Both the position numbers and the translations under genes were made by a program. Shown piece by piece: positions 9,019 through 18,733 of a stretch of DNA of 64,000 nucleotides. The DNA lies in NCBI RefSeq assembly GCF_000420785.1, contig NZ_ATVP01000008.1, forward strand, positions 1-64,000. The letters are read 5' to 3'. The stretch is from Streptococcus hyovaginalis DSM 12219. Its GTDB lineage: Bacteria; Bacillota; Bacilli; Lactobacillales; Streptococcaceae. The number at the start of each line of letters is the position of its first letter. The stretch's first letter is position 1. Under the pieces are notes generated by a model, which was not told the DNA's origin, did no database searches, and worked only from the letters and a program-made list of their open reading frames with translations.

Positions 9019-9578
9019 CGACACTATCACGGATAGAAGCTTTGCTTTTTGTTGCTGGTGACGAGGGTCTGACCTTGCGGCAATTAGCGGAACTGATCGA
9101 GATTCCTCCTTCAGGGATGCAACAATCACTCGAAAAGCTTGCTGAGAAATATGACAATGATGACGACTCTGCCCTATGCCTTATTGAGACAGCCAATAGC
9201 TTTAAATTAGTGACAAAAGAACGCTACGCAGAACTTTTAAAAGCCTATGCCCATACACCGGTTAACCAAAGTTTATCGCGAGCTAGCCTAGAAACCCTAT
9301 CAATCATAGCTTACAAACAGCCTATTACGCGTATTGAAGTAGACGGCATTCGCGGGGTAAATTCCAGTGGGGTGATTGGGAAATTGCAGGCTTTGGGTTT
9401 GGTCCAAGAAGTTGGTAAAAAAGATGTTTTAGGTCGTCCTAATTTATATGCAACGACAGATTACTTCTTAGATTTTATGGGAATTAATCATTTGGAAGAG
9501 TTGATCGATGTATCAACTATTGATATCAAAGAGGAAGAAGTCGCCTTATTTGCGGAAGTCCCTCCTCTAGAAGAATAA
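9015..9578 (+). CDS. scpB: Segregation and condensation protein B
   Basis: A 187-residue protein of two winged-helix domains that dimerises and binds ScpA in the Smc-ScpAB condensin. Characteristic parts are [20 protein letters not shown] at the N-terminus, [20 protein letters not shown] and [24 protein letters not shown] wing sequence. It is coupled to scpA by a 4-bp overlap and followed 9 bp later by rluB. Confidence 0.95.
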   Translation: MTTLSRIEALLFVAGDEGLTLRQLAELIEIPPSGMQQSLEKLAEKYDNDDDSALCLIETANSFKLVTKERYAELLKAYAHTPVNQSLSRASLETLSIIAYKQPITRIEVDGIRGVNSSGVIGKLQALGLVQEVGKKDVLGRPNLYATTDYFLDFMGINHLEELIDVSTIDIKEEEVALFAEVPPLEE

Positions 9579-9587
9579 GGAAAAAAG

Positions 9588-10313
9588 ATGAGAATTAATA
9601 AATATATTGCCCATGCAGGGGTTGCTAGTCGCCGAAAGGCAGAGACATTAATTAAGCAAGGACTAGTCACGATCAATGGGAAACGGGTGACAGAATTGGC
9701 TACGCTAGTCAAATCTGGAGATGTTGTCGAGGTTGAAGGCAGCCCCATTTACAATGAAGAAAAAGTTTACTACTTGCTCAATAAACCTAGGGGAGTTATC
9801 TCAAGCGTTTCGGATGAAAAAGGACGTCAGACCGTGATTGACTTGCTACCCGATGTGAAACAGCGCATTTACCCTGTCGGTCGTCTTGACTGGGACACGT
9901 CTGGTTTGCTATTACTGACCAATGACGGTGACTTTACGGATAAGATGATCCATCCACGAAATGAAATTGATAAAGTTTATTTAGCGCGTGTAAAGGGGAT
10001 TGCGACTAAAGAAAATCTTAGACCATTGACACGTGGTGTGAGCATTGACGGAAAGAAAACCAAGCCAGCTCGTTATAACATCATCAAGGTTGAACCTGAT
10101 AAAAACCGCTCAGTGGTTGAGTTAACGATTCATGAAGGACGTAATCATCAAGTGAAAAAAATGTTTGAATCCGTAGGCTTATTGGTCGATAAACTATCAC
10201 GAACACAGTTCGGAACCTTAGATTTGTCAGGGTTACGTCCAGGTGAAGCCAGACGCCTCACTAAAAAAGAAGTCAGTCAATTGCATAATTTAGCCGTCAC
10301 TAAGAAAAAATGA
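9588..10313 (+). CDS. rluB: 23S rRNA pseudouridine synthase B
   Basis: A 241-residue RsuA-family pseudouridine synthase expected to modify 23S rRNA. An S4 RNA-binding domain (residues 1-60, [19 protein letters not shown]) precedes the catalytic domain, whose nucleophile Asp lies in [28 protein letters not shown] follows. A ribosome site (AAGGAAAAAAG) precedes ATG. It overlaps yidD by 4 bp. Confidence 0.92.
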   Translation: MRINKYIAHAGVASRRKAETLIKQGLVTINGKRVTELATLVKSGDVVEVEGSPIYNEEKVYYLLNKPRGVISSVSDEKGRQTVIDLLPDVKQRIYPVGRLDWDTSGLLLLTNDGDFTDKMIHPRNEIDKVYLARVKGIATKENLRPLTRGVSIDGKKTKPARYNIIKVEPDKNRSVVELTIHEGRNHQVKKMFESVGLLVDKLSRTQFGTLDLSGLRPGEARRLTKKEVSQLHNLAVTKKK

Positions 10314-10555
10314 AACACTATGTTATTGTAAGCATCCGCTGGTATCAAAAATACCTATCGCCACTCTTTCCAGGAACGTGTCGCTTTCGTCCGACCTGTT
10401 CCAATTACATGATTGAAGCCATTCAAAAGCATGGTTTTAAAGGGATCTTGATGGGGATTGCCCGTATTTTACGTTGTCACCCCTTATCAAAGGTCGGTTA
10501 CGATCCTGTCCCTGATCATTTTACCTTAAAGCGGAAAACGAAAAGCGACTCCTAA
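10310..10555 (+). CDS. yidD: Membrane protein insertion efficiency factor YidD
   Basis: An 81-residue protein with the invariant core [17 protein letters not shown] and [11 protein letters not shown] and a conserved cysteine set (CRFRPTC). It acts at the membrane beside YidC-type insertases. It closes the murI-to-yidD operon, and a terminator hairpin starts in its last codons. Confidence 0.93.
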   Translation: MKHYVIVSIRWYQKYLSPLFPGTCRFRPTCSNYMIEAIQKHGFKGILMGIARILRCHPLSKVGYDPVPDHFTLKRKTKSDS

Positions 10556-10572
10556 CAGGGAATCGCTTTTTT
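10541..10572. terminator. Bidirectional terminator between yidD and trkH
   Basis: AAAAGCGA pairs with TCGCTTTT, with A and T runs on both sides, so it can serve both converging genes. Confidence 0.75.
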
Positions 10573-10579
10573 GTCGTTT

Positions 10580-12022
10580 TTAGTAGTTAGACCAGGTCCG
10601 TTTTAAAAATAGCAAGAGCATAGGATAAATTTCGAGACGTCCGGCTATCATGGCAAAACTCATCAATAATTTTGAAAAAGGATTAAAGATGGCGAAAGTT
10701 TCGCTTGTTCCTAAAATAGGGCCGATGTTATTAAAAGTCGAAGCAGCAGCGCTAAGAACAACCATGAAGTCTTTTTGGTGATCGATCGTTAAGCAAAAGA
10801 CCAATCCGATAAAAAGAATGACGTAAATCGCTAAATATTTCAAGACGCTATGCTGCGTTTCTTTATCAATGATATCTTGGCCGACATGTAGGGACATGAT
10901 TCGTCTAGGATAAAGGGTTTTCAAGACCTCATTTTTAACAATCTTGGAAATGATAAGGGCCCTTATGACCTTAAAACCGCCAGCAGTAGACCCAGCTGAC
11001 CCTCCCAAAAACATCAAGAGTAGGAGGATAAACTGTGGGAATAAAGGCCAGGTTGTCAGATCCGTAATGCCAAATCCAGTGGTTGTTATAATGGTGACAA
11101 CTTGAAAGAAAGCATATCGGATTGATTGGCTTAGACTAGGGTACAGTTGCACAATATTCAGGGTTACCAATACTGTCGAAAGTAGGATAACCCCTAAATA
11201 AAGCCGCAGCTCGGCATCTTTGAAAAAGAGTCTAAATTTCCGAATTAAAATAAGGTAATAAAGGTTAAAATTGATCCCGAAAAGAAGTGTTCCGATAGAA
11301 ACGACATACGTAATCAGAGGACTTTGGTAATGAGCGATAGAATCATTATAAACAGCAAATCCACCGGTTCCTGCTCCTCCCATAGCGGTTACAATGCTAT
11401 CGAAAATAGGCATTCCACAGAGCCATAGAATGACGGCGAAAATGATGAACATGGCTAGGTAGATGATGTAGAGGATTTGCGCAGTGTCTTTTAATTTAGC
11501 CACCACTTTACCAAAAACGGGACCAGGAACTTCAGCACGCATCACCTCATGATGGCTGTTTTTACTATTAGTCATCATAGCCAGAGCAAATACCAATACC
11601 CCCATCCCTCCGATAAGGTGGGCAAAACTTCTCCAAAAAAGGAGAGAGTGGGATAAAACAGAGACATCTGGCAGTATGGTGGCACCAGTTGTTGTAAAAC
11701 CGGAACTCACTTCAAAGAAAGCATCAATTAGACTTGGGATCTGACCAGAAAAGACGAACGGAAGTGCTCCAAATAAGGACCAGAGCACCCAACAAAGAGC
11801 AACGATGAGTAATCCTTCCTTGGTGTAGATATGGTGGTTACGTGGTTTAAAGAAACTTCCTAAGCCACCTAAAAATAAGAGGAGAACGATAGTCTTTACA
11901 AGGCTTAGTTTAATGGCCCAGTCTTCCTGATAAATAAATGAGACAATGAGAGGGACCAGCAAAAGAGCAGCCTCTATCATTAATAATTTCGATAAGAGAT
12001 AGCGAACCATAGCTTTATTCAT
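10580..12022 (-). CDS. trkH: Trk/Ktr-type potassium channel subunit TrkH
   Basis: A 480-residue integral membrane protein with the repeated TM-pore-TM organisation of TrkH/KtrB. Selectivity-filter stretches are visible as SSGFTTTGAT, GGAGTGGFA, TTTGFG and FNNIGPILGTS. It forms the K+-conducting pore and works with the adjacent cytosolic gating protein. The 480-residue length matches TrkH better than the shorter KtrB. Its start overlaps the trkA end by 8 bp, so the two are co-translated from a leftward operon trkA-trkH. Confidence 0.92.
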   Translation of the reverse strand: MNKAMVRYLLSKLLMIEAALLLVPLIVSFIYQEDWAIKLSLVKTIVLLLFLGGLGSFFKPRNHHIYTKEGLLIVALCWVLWSLFGALPFVFSGQIPSLIDAFFEVSSGFTTTGATILPDVSVLSHSLLFWRSFAHLIGGMGVLVFALAMMTNSKNSHHEVMRAEVPGPVFGKVVAKLKDTAQILYIIYLAMFIIFAVILWLCGMPIFDSIVTAMGGAGTGGFAVYNDSIAHYQSPLITYVVSIGTLLFGINFNLYYLILIRKFRLFFKDAELRLYLGVILLSTVLVTLNIVQLYPSLSQSIRYAFFQVVTIITTTGFGITDLTTWPLFPQFILLLLMFLGGSAGSTAGGFKVIRALIISKIVKNEVLKTLYPRRIMSLHVGQDIIDKETQHSVLKYLAIYVILFIGLVFCLTIDHQKDFMVVLSAAASTFNNIGPILGTSETFAIFNPFSKLLMSFAMIAGRLEIYPMLLLFLKRTWSNY

Positions 12023-13379
12023 TTCGTGACCTCTTCATCAAATCGTAAATATGGGTAATGTTTTTCAACATCGTGATAACCACGATTTTATCTCCGACTT
12101 CTAGCACATCTTCTCCTGTGGGATAGATGGTGCGTCCTTTACGGATGATAGCTGCAATCAAAACATTGTCTTTTAGTCTGATAGACGACAGCTGTTGTCC
12201 AGCCATTTTATTTTTTTCGCGGATCTCAAATTGTAAGGTTTCAATGCGCCCGTTAGCAATATGGTGCAGAGCATCAAGGTTGGAATCTTGGGCATTGTCG
12301 CGTCCTCTAATGAAGTGCATAACAGCGTCAGCAGCGATACTTTTTGGAGTGACAATACTCGAAGAAACAAAATCATGATCAATGATCTCTAACAGGCTAG
12401 TTCGATTAACTTTGGTGATATTTTTTTGAACACCTAGTTTTTCTAAAAACAGGGAAGCAATAATATTTTCTTCATCCACACCAGTTAATGTTGCAACAGC
12501 GTCGTAGCTGGCAGCACTTTCTTCTAGTAAGACATCTTTAGCTGTACCATCTCCAACGACAATATTGAGTTGAGGGAATTCTTGGCTGAGCCACTGGGCA
12601 TGCGCTTCATCTCGCTCAATGACCTTCAAGTTAACTTTTGTACTGTGCAGTAAATAAAGCAAGTAGTAGCCTATACGTCCGGCGCCGATAATCATCATAT
12701 TTTTAATCAGTTTGCGTTTAACAAAGTTATGAAATAGCGCCATTTCAACACGGTTACCTGTCACAAAAATGCGATCACCGGGTAAAATTTGATTCTCACC
12801 ATCTGGAATGAGAATATCTCCTTGCCTTTGAACGGCACAGATGACAATATTACCAAATTTTTTCCGAAATTGGCTAATGGTCAGATGAGTCAGGTTACTT
12901 TCTGCTGAAATTGAAAATTCCATGAGCATGACACGTCCGTTGACAAAATGTTCGACAGATTTCGCATTTGGAAAATCGATGCTATTGGCAATATAACGCG
13001 CAGTTAGCAACTCTGGGTTAACCACTAATGAGAACCCTAAAAAATTCCGCTCTTTAAAATAGGTATTGGAGTATTCAGGATTTCGAACACGAACAATGGT
13101 ATCTTTAGCGCCCATCTGTTTGGCTAAGACAGCAGCGATCATATTAACCTCGTCTTTGTCTGTCATAGCAATAAAGATATCACATTCCTGAATATCCGCT
13201 TGCTCGAGAATTTTATGATTGGCACCATTTCCTAGAAGTCCCATGATGTCATATCGCTTGGTTAGGTGCTTTAGGACACTTTCTTTCTGTTCAATAAGGA
13301 TGACATCGTGATTTTCTTCGACCAGAGAGCGGCAAAGGGCAGCACCGACCTTGCCTCCGCCAACTAAAATAATTTGCAT
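12015..13379 (-). CDS. trkA: Trk potassium uptake regulatory subunit TrkA
   Basis: A 454-residue protein with two RCK_N Rossmann domains (IILVGGGKVGAALC at residue 3 and MMIIGAGRIGYYLLYL near 228), each followed by an RCK_C ligand-binding domain ending in VGDKIVVIT. It binds NAD(H) and nucleotides and gates TrkH from the cytosol. It is the first gene of the leftward trkA-trkH pair. A ribosome site AGGAGG-like stretch lies just upstream on the minus strand (13384-13389). Confidence 0.93.
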   Translation of the reverse strand: MQIILVGGGKVGAALCRSLVEENHDVILIEQKESVLKHLTKRYDIMGLLGNGANHKILEQADIQECDIFIAMTDKDEVNMIAAVLAKQMGAKDTIVRVRNPEYSNTYFKERNFLGFSLVVNPELLTARYIANSIDFPNAKSVEHFVNGRVMLMEFSISAESNLTHLTISQFRKKFGNIVICAVQRQGDILIPDGENQILPGDRIFVTGNRVEMALFHNFVKRKLIKNMMIIGAGRIGYYLLYLLHSTKVNLKVIERDEAHAQWLSQEFPQLNIVVGDGTAKDVLLEESAASYDAVATLTGVDEENIIASLFLEKLGVQKNITKVNRTSLLEIIDHDFVSSSIVTPKSIAADAVMHFIRGRDNAQDSNLDALHHIANGRIETLQFEIREKNKMAGQQLSSIRLKDNVLIAAIIRKGRTIYPTGEDVLEVGDKIVVITMLKNITHIYDLMKRSRNE

Positions 13380-13472
13380 GATTTTCCTCCAAAGTAATCA
13401 CCTCCTATCTTACTCTTTTTTAGAGAAATGTACCATAGGAAACTATTATTTAAAAAAATGCATTTGAAATAG

Positions 13473-13500
13473 TTGACAGCGTTCGAGAAAGTGATATACT
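13473..13500 (+). promoter_or_regulatory. Strong sigma-A promoter of the trmL leader
   Basis: Consensus TTGACA (13473-13478), a 16-bp spacer and TATACT (13495-13500). It faces trmL, and its transcript would run into the structured region at 13513-13610. Confidence 0.8.
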
Positions 13501-13512
13501 ATCAATTAAGCT

Positions 13513-13610
13513 ATTCGTTGGTTTAAATCAAACCTGTTATGATTTAAGGTAACGAATCATCACCAACCACGCTATCTGCCGAGCTTGACTCCGGGTAGCG
13601 TGGTTATTTT
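13513..13610 (+). ncRNA. Structured leader or small RNA with terminator, upstream of trmL
   Basis: The transcript from the promoter at 13473-13500 would fold into two hairpins. In the first, ATTCGTT (13513-13519) pairs with AACGAAT (13551-13557), enclosing TTAAATC/GATTTAA; a competing GGTTT/AAACC hairpin is possible. In the second, AACCACGCTA (13565-13574) pairs perfectly with TAGCGTGGTT (13596-13605), followed by ATTTTTA, which looks like an intrinsic terminator. It lies 32 bp before the trmL start. It could be an attenuator or an independent RNA of about 100 nt. I do not recognise a known riboswitch class. Confidence 0.5.
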
Positions 13611-13641
13611 TATGGCTAAAGCATTAAGGAGTAACTGATTA

Positions 13642-14169
13642 ATGACCGATTCAACAACGCAAAAAGGACGTAATCATGTCGTTCTTTACCAACCTCAGAT
13701 TCCTCAGAATACGGGGAATATTGCAAGAACTTGTGCGGCAACTAATAGTCCACTGCATATTATTAAACCAATGGGATTTCCAATTGACGATAAAAAAATG
13801 AAGCGTGCAGGCTTGGATTATTGGGATAAACTGGAGATTTATTATTATGATTCTTTGGACGCCTTTATGAGCAGCGTGAAGGGAACTGTCTATCTAATCT
13901 CTAAGTTTGCTGATAAGACATATTCAGATGTCAACTATAACCAAACGGAAGATTACTATTTTATGTTTGGAAGAGAAGATACAGGCTTGCCAGAATCCTT
14001 TATGCGTGAGCATGCGGATCATGCCCTTCGTATTCCGATGAATGATGAGCATGTCAGAAGCCTTAATGTTTCGAACACGGTATGTATGATTGTCTACGAG
14101 GCTCTCCGCCAACAACAGTTTAAGGGATTGGAAATTTCGCACAAATACCAGAATGATAAATTAAAATAA
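13642..14169 (+). CDS. trmL: tRNA (cytidine/uridine-34 2'-O)-methyltransferase
   Basis: A 175-residue SPOUT methyltransferase of the TrmL/CspR family that methylates the wobble ribose of tRNA-Leu species using SAM. The trefoil-knot motifs are visible: [20 protein letters not shown] at the N-terminus, [12 protein letters not shown] and [19 protein letters not shown] near the C-terminus. It follows a strong promoter and structured leader, so its expression may be controlled by attenuation. Confidence 0.9.
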   Translation: MTDSTTQKGRNHVVLYQPQIPQNTGNIARTCAATNSPLHIIKPMGFPIDDKKMKRAGLDYWDKLEIYYYDSLDAFMSSVKGTVYLISKFADKTYSDVNYNQTEDYYFMFGREDTGLPESFMREHADHALRIPMNDEHVRSLNVSNTVCMIVYEALRQQQFKGLEISHKYQNDKLK

Positions 14170-14640
14170 ATTTTTGGATTTTGAATAGACAATCCTGACT
14201 GAAAACAGAGGATATATTTGCCTTCAGTAAACTCGGGAATCCTAATAGAAATGCTAAAAATTGATGGTTTTAGCGAACTGAGCGAGCCCAGAATCAAAGG
14301 TGTGACTGCTCGGAGGATTTGAGGAGCTGCCGTACCGCTTCCTATTGCTAACCTCTTACTGTTCCCCCCCCTATTATTGAAGTTGCCTAATATCGCCTAA
14401 GGAAATCCTAAAAAAGATTCAGTCTCCAACATCAAGCTTCAATCGATGAAGCTTGTTTTTTATCTGGCTGTACGGTAAATTTAAACGATTTTATGAATGA
14501 GTAATAGGAACTATTGTTTGATGGCAAGTGACTATCGCATGAAGCGCCTAACCATTAAAAAAATATGCTATAATGAACCTATTAATTAGAAGGGAGATGA
14601 CACCACTTTAGGCCTTCCCCTCTTTAAGATAACACATGCT
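14170..14640. other. Intergenic stretch after trmL, no gene recognised
   Basis: About 470 bp without a credible reading frame. It contains a C7 run near 14365-14371, a strong terminator hairpin (14433-14461) and, further on, a -10-like TATAAT near 14570 that begins a candidate short transcript. Part of it (GAACTGAGCGAGCC, about 14275-14288) resembles, in reverse, a stretch inside the noncoding element after gatB, which hints at decayed repeat sequence. Confidence 0.5.
14433..14461 (+). terminator. Intrinsic terminator downstream of trmL
   Basis: CAAGCTTCA and TGAAGCTTG form a perfect 9-bp stem with a 5-nt loop, followed by TTTTTT. Confidence 0.85.
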
Positions 14641-14645
14641 TAAAT

Positions 14646-14680
14646 AAAAAAACTAGTTTCCATCGGAGACTAGTTTTTTT
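14646..14680. terminator. Bidirectional terminator at the 3' end of the HIT operon
   Basis: AAAAAACTAGT and ACTAGTTTTTTT flank an 11-nt loop. It overlaps the last codons of the leftward gene at 14670-14987 and also ends any rightward transcript starting near 14577. Confidence 0.75.
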
Positions 14681-14987
14681 CGGTCTTTTTGATAGTTAGG
14701 TGATTTTGTAGGTGATCGGTGTGGTCTTTGATAATCTTCAGTCTTGGTTCTAAGTCCTGCTGAAAAACTCTAGTGTTATATCCTATCTCTTGACTGATGG
14801 CATTGACTTTAGCCAGTTCGGATTTGATGATGGCCACTTGCTTTTGGATATTGTCTTTATCTTTAGACATGCTATCAAATCTTGCTTTTTCGATGGTATA
14901 GGTCTGTTTAATGTCATGCCGACGACTGAATGCCTTGTAGCTGATATAGGCTGCAACTGCAGTAGCTAGTTTCGTTTTGAGCCCCAT
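14670..14987 (-). CDS. Small coiled-coil protein, N-terminal membrane or signal segment
   Basis: 105 residues; I do not recognise a named family. The N-terminus (LKTKLATAVAAYISYKAF) is a short hydrophobic segment, followed by a basic patch and a long predicted coiled coil (residues about 35-100). It overlaps the upstream HIT gene by one base, so the two are co-transcribed leftward. Streptococcal genomes commonly carry a similar small gene beside hit. Its job is unknown. Confidence 0.75.
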   Translation of the reverse strand: MGLKTKLATAVAAYISYKAFSRRHDIKQTYTIEKARFDSMSKDKDNIQKQVAIIKSELAKVNAISQEIGYNTRVFQQDLEPRLKIIKDHTDHLQNHLTIKKTEKN

Positions 14988-15403
14988 TACTCCACCTCTT
15001 TTGCAATTTTTTCGGAGAGTGTACCTAAGGCCTGAAAATCAGGCTCGTGTGTTGTGTAGTTGATAGAGATGCCATCGTTGCTGTCAAATCGAGGAACCAA
15101 GTGAATATGGGCATGGAAAACGGTTTGACCGGCAACCTCCTCATTATTGTTAATAATATTCATTCCAGCTGCTCCCGTAGCTTTTTGAACAGCACGCGCT
15201 ATCTTAGGAAGTTGGACAAATAAATCTTGTGCAGTCTCTGGATCCATTTCAAGGACATTGCGGACATGTTTTTTGGGGATGAGCAAGGTATGACCGTTAG
15301 TGGTTTGAGTGATATCCAGAAAAGCCATAACCTTATCATCTTCATAAACTTTTGAAGAAGGGATCGTACCAGATACAATTTGGCAAAAAATACAATTTTC
15401 CAT
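14987..15403 (-). CDS. hit: HIT-family nucleotide hydrolase/transferase
   Basis: About 139 residues with the histidine triad HAHIHLVPRF and the N-terminal zinc-type CIFCQIVSG stretch. HIT proteins of this branch hydrolyse purine nucleotide phosphoramidates or dinucleoside polyphosphates. I chose the ATG at 15403 (MENCIF), which has AAAGGTGG 8 bp upstream; the upstream in-frame GTG overlaps that site. It is divergent from ecsA. Confidence 0.9.
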   Translation of the reverse strand: MENCIFCQIVSGTIPSSKVYEDDKVMAFLDITQTTNGHTLLIPKKHVRNVLEMDPETAQDLFVQLPKIARAVQKATGAAGMNIINNNEEVAGQTVFHAHIHLVPRFDSNDGISINYTTHEPDFQALGTLSEKIAKEVE

Positions 15404-15472
15404 GCGTGAGACCACCTTTTTACTTGAATTTGTTATAATAAATCTAGTATATCAAAGTTAGGAAAAATCGTC

Positions 15473-16192
15473 ATGTTAAAAATTGATCACTTAGTGGGTG
15501 GTTATGTCAATATTCCAGTATTAAAAGACATCTCTTTTGAGGTGGCTTCAGGGGAAGTGGTTGGCTTGATTGGATTAAATGGTGCAGGAAAGTCAACTAC
15601 AATTAACGAAATTATAGGTCTTTTACAACCCTACCAAGGGACAATTACCTTGGAGGGTCAGCAATTATTAGAAGACCCACAAACCTATCGCCGTAAAATC
15701 GGTTATATCCCTGAGACGCCCATTCTCTATGGAGAGCTGACCTTGCGAGAGCATTTGCAGACAGTGGCTCTGGCCTATGGTTTAGAGGATTATGATAGCC
15801 TGCAAGACAAACTCTTGAAGCTCTTTCGTTTAGAGGATAAGTTAGACTGGTACCCAGTCAATTTTTCAAAAGGGATGAAGCAAAAGGTCATGATCATTGC
15901 AGCTTTATTGATTGAACCGAGTTTGTTAATTGTCGACGAACCTTTTTTAGGTCTAGATCCTTTAGCTATCCGCGATTTGACCCAGCTGATCCAGGAAGAA
16001 AAGGAAAAGGGCACAGCTATCCTTATGAGCACACATGTTTTGGACTCAGCAGAGAAGATGTGTGACCGTTTTGTGATCTTGCATCATGGTCAAGTTCTTG
16101 CTAGTGGTAGCTTAGTTGAGTTGAGACAGCATTTTAATCTATCGACAGCTAGTTTATCGGATATTTACATGCAGCTGACGCAGGAGAACTAA
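15473..16192 (+). CDS. ecsA: ABC transporter ATP-binding protein EcsA
   Basis: A 239-residue ABC ATPase. Walker A GLNGAGKST (about residues 37-45), signature region FSKGMKQKV, Walker B LLIVDEPFLGLD and the H-loop STHVLD are present. It pairs with the membrane protein encoded 2 bp downstream. In Bacillus and relatives the Ecs transporter affects protein secretion, proteolysis and competence; the transported substrate is unsettled. Confidence 0.92.
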   Translation: MLKIDHLVGGYVNIPVLKDISFEVASGEVVGLIGLNGAGKSTTINEIIGLLQPYQGTITLEGQQLLEDPQTYRRKIGYIPETPILYGELTLREHLQTVALAYGLEDYDSLQDKLLKLFRLEDKLDWYPVNFSKGMKQKVMIIAALLIEPSLLIVDEPFLGLDPLAIRDLTQLIQEEKEKGTAILMSTHVLDSAEKMCDRFVILHHGQVLASGSLVELRQHFNLSTASLSDIYMQLTQEN

Positions 16193-16193
16193 A

Positions 16194-17228
16194 ATGGAAA
16201 AAGTCTTTCAGAAGCGTCGTTCGCAATTCCTCCAACAAACGGCTAGGTATTTACGCTATGTTTTCAATGATCATTTCGTCTTAGTGCTGCTGTTTTTATT
16301 GGGATTTTTAGTGGTACAGTATACAAACTTCATCAATCATTTTCCAAAAACGTCTCGTCTCCCCTTGGTACTGGTCTTGCTAGTGACATTTTTTTTCAGT
16401 TTTATTGGGAAAGTGGCTACTTATTTGCAAGAGGCTGATCGTATTTTTTTATTGCCACAGGAGTCTTTTTTAAGGCAACATCTTACCAATGCGACACATA
16501 GAAGTTACCTCATATGGGGCAGTATTCAAGTAGTGTTCACGCTCTTATTTACCCCTATTTTTCTCTTATCAGGTTGGCAACCATGGCATTTGGTCTTGTA
16601 TATTGTTGTTTTGTTAGGTGTCAGAGCACTTTGGTTACAGAGGCAGAAAAAACGAGCCTATCTTGGCGGTCTTCTTGATTTGGAACAGCTTATTCATGAC
16701 GAAAAAACACGGCAACAAAACATTCTAATCTTCTTCTCACTATTTACAGGAGTCAAAGGTTTGTCAGCGACGACAAAACCAAGGGGGTATTTGACGCCTT
16801 TTATTACCCTCATATCGTTTACCAAAGAAAGTTCTGTTTGGTTTGGCCTATTTGTTAGAGCCTACTTAAGAAACGGGGATTATTTTTGGTTGAGTGTTCG
16901 CTTAATGCTTTTGGCTTTAGGTTTAGGGCTCATCATGCCAAACTGGTGGGGGATCGCTGTAGTCGCCTTGCTAGATTATCTTTTGTTATTCCAACTACTG
17001 GGTCTTTATCGTGTTTATGACTATCAGGTGATGACCCAGTTGTACCCGTTGAAAAAGGAACTCAAGCTAGCGGATTTTCGCGTTTTTCTACAGCGTTTAT
17101 CAATCATCATTATGGGGATTCAGCTGCTATTGGTTATGGTAGAATGGCGGTTTATTATCATTCTACCGGTTATGGCCCTTCTTAATTGGGTTTACCTACC
17201 AAGTAAGTTGAAGAAGTTTGTTGACTAA
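16194..17228 (+). CDS. ecsB: ABC transporter permease EcsB
   Basis: A 344-residue membrane protein with about eight hydrophobic segments (for example FVLVLLFLLGFLVVQYTNFI, LPLVLVLLVTFFFSFIGKVA and a C-terminal pair), the usual EcsB architecture. It forms the membrane part of the Ecs transporter with EcsA, which it follows by 2 bp. Confidence 0.9.
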   Translation: MEKVFQKRRSQFLQQTARYLRYVFNDHFVLVLLFLLGFLVVQYTNFINHFPKTSRLPLVLVLLVTFFFSFIGKVATYLQEADRIFLLPQESFLRQHLTNATHRSYLIWGSIQVVFTLLFTPIFLLSGWQPWHLVLYIVVLLGVRALWLQRQKKRAYLGGLLDLEQLIHDEKTRQQNILIFFSLFTGVKGLSATTKPRGYLTPFITLISFTKESSVWFGLFVRAYLRNGDYFWLSVRLMLLALGLGLIMPNWWGIAVVALLDYLLLFQLLGLYRVYDYQVMTQLYPLKKELKLADFRVFLQRLSIIIMGIQLLLVMVEWRFIIILPVMALLNWVYLPSKLKKFVD

Positions 17229-17282
17229 GTCTTAAAAAACAAGTAAAATAAAAGTCAAAGTGACATAAAAAAGGAGGGTACG

Positions 17283-18071
17283 GTGACGGTTATTGATAAC
17301 GATTTAACGTTGACCCCCATGCGTGGTAAGAGTAATAAAGCCTATATGGGAACCTACCCATCTGGGAATCGTGTTTTTGTCAAAAAAAATACAACGCCTA
17401 TTTTAGCAGCTCTGGCTAAAGAGCAGATTGCACCACAGTTGCTCTGGGCAAAACGTCTGGGTAATGGAGACATGATCAGTGCGCAGGAGTGGCTCGATGG
17501 CCGTACTCTCTTGAAGCAAGATATGATGAGTAAGCAGATTGTTCAAGTGCTTTTACGTTTACATAAGTCTAAGCATTTGGCCAATCAGTTGTTGCAACTC
17601 AAGTATCAGATTGAAAATCCTTATGAATTATTAGCTAAGCTAGAGCGAGAAATGCCCCTTCAATTGCGAGAAAATACGTTTATTCAGACAATTGTTAAAG
17701 GTTTAAAGCAAAGTTTGCCGGATTTTGACCGTGAGGATGCGACGATTGTACATGGTGATGTCCGTCATAACAATTGGATTATCACGACTACGGGTTTGAT
17801 TTATCTTGTTGATTGGGACTCTGTTCGTTTGACAGACCCTATGTACGATATTGGGCACTTGTTAAGCCATTATGTGCCTCGGGCAGCTTGGTCTGACTGG
17901 CTGATGTATTATGGCTATGATAATCCGAAAGCTATTATGGATAAGGTTTACTGGTACGGGCAGTTATCTTATTTGTCGCAAATACAAAAACATTTTGATA
18001 ACCGTGACATGGAGCGCGTTAATCGCGAAATTTATGCCCTTAGAAAATTTAGAGAGTTATTTAATAAATGA
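17283..18071 (+). CDS. ccrZ: Cell-cycle regulator CcrZ (YtmP-like phosphotransferase)
   Basis: A 262-residue choline/aminoglycoside-kinase-fold protein. The catalytic loop is [10 protein letters not shown] (Brenner-type HGDxxxxN) and the metal-binding Asp lies in [10 protein letters not shown]. In S. pneumoniae the gene before trmB encodes CcrZ, which interacts with FtsZ and links division to DnaA-driven replication. The same role here is inferred from homology and position. A GTG start follows a strong AAGGAGGG site. Its last codon overlaps trmB by 4 bp. Confidence 0.88.
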   Translation: MTVIDNDLTLTPMRGKSNKAYMGTYPSGNRVFVKKNTTPILAALAKEQIAPQLLWAKRLGNGDMISAQEWLDGRTLLKQDMMSKQIVQVLLRLHKSKHLANQLLQLKYQIENPYELLAKLEREMPLQLRENTFIQTIVKGLKQSLPDFDREDATIVHGDVRHNNWIITTTGLIYLVDWDSVRLTDPMYDIGHLLSHYVPRAAWSDWLMYYGYDNPKAIMDKVYWYGQLSYLSQIQKHFDNRDMERVNREIYALRKFRELFNK

Positions 18072-18703
18072 GAGTGCGTAAGCGCAAAGGTGCTGAAGAC
18101 TATTTAGAAAGTCATCCCCAGTACGTTATTTTAAATCCCGAAGATGCCAAGGGAAAGTGGCATCAGGTTTTTGGAAATACTAACCCCATTCATATTGAAG
18201 TTGGCTCGGGTAAGGGCGCGTTCATTACAGGAATGGCTTTGAAGAATCCTGATATCAATTATATAGGAATTGACATCCAGGTTTCAGTATTGAGTTATGC
18301 TTTAGATAAGGTATTGGAAAGCCAGGCGCCGAATGTCCGTCTGCTTCGTGTGGATGGATCTAGTTTGGTTAATTATTTTGAAAAAGGTGAAGTCGCACAG
18401 ATGTATCTGAATTTCTCAGATCCTTGGCCGAAAACCAAACATGAAAAGCGTCGCCTGACCTATAAAACTTTCTTGGATACCTACAAAGATATCTTACCGG
18501 AGAATGGCGAAATTCATTTCAAAACAGATAATCGTGGTTTGTTTGAGTATAGTTTGGCGAGTTTTTCGCAGTATGGTATGATTTTAAAACAGGTATGGTT
18601 AGATTTACACGCTAGCGATTTCGAAGGAAACGTGATGACCGAGTATGAACAGAAGTTTTCATCAAATGGTCAAGTGATTTACCGTGTTGAAGCACAATTT
18701 TAA
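18068..18703 (+). CDS. trmB: tRNA (guanine-N7-)-methyltransferase
   Basis: A 211-residue SAM-dependent enzyme that makes m7G46 in tRNAs. The SAM site [17 protein letters not shown] (about residues 40-57), the YIGIDIQ motif and the active-site [16 protein letters not shown] are intact. It is coupled to ccrZ by a 4-bp overlap and followed by a terminator. Confidence 0.95.
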   Translation: MRVRKRKGAEDYLESHPQYVILNPEDAKGKWHQVFGNTNPIHIEVGSGKGAFITGMALKNPDINYIGIDIQVSVLSYALDKVLESQAPNVRLLRVDGSSLVNYFEKGEVAQMYLNFSDPWPKTKHEKRRLTYKTFLDTYKDILPENGEIHFKTDNRGLFEYSLASFSQYGMILKQVWLDLHASDFEGNVMTEYEQKFSSNGQVIYRVEAQF

Positions 18704-18707
18704 TGAA

Positions 18708-18732
18708 TAGCGGAATTGTTATCCGCTTTTTA
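18708..18732 (+). terminator. Terminator after trmB
   Basis: AGCGGA and TCCGCT form a short stem followed by TTTTT, just before the tRNA gene. Confidence 0.6.
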
Positions 18733-18733
18733 T

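Noticed and set aside
13513..13610. Known riboswitch class upstream of trmL
   Set aside because: I checked by eye for preQ1, yybP-ykoY, c-di-AMP and T-box features and found none; kept as an unassigned structured leader.
14470..14580. CiaR-dependent small RNA near the HIT operon
   Set aside because: The TTTAAG-N5-TTTAAG repeat is only poorly approximated and lies too far from the -10.
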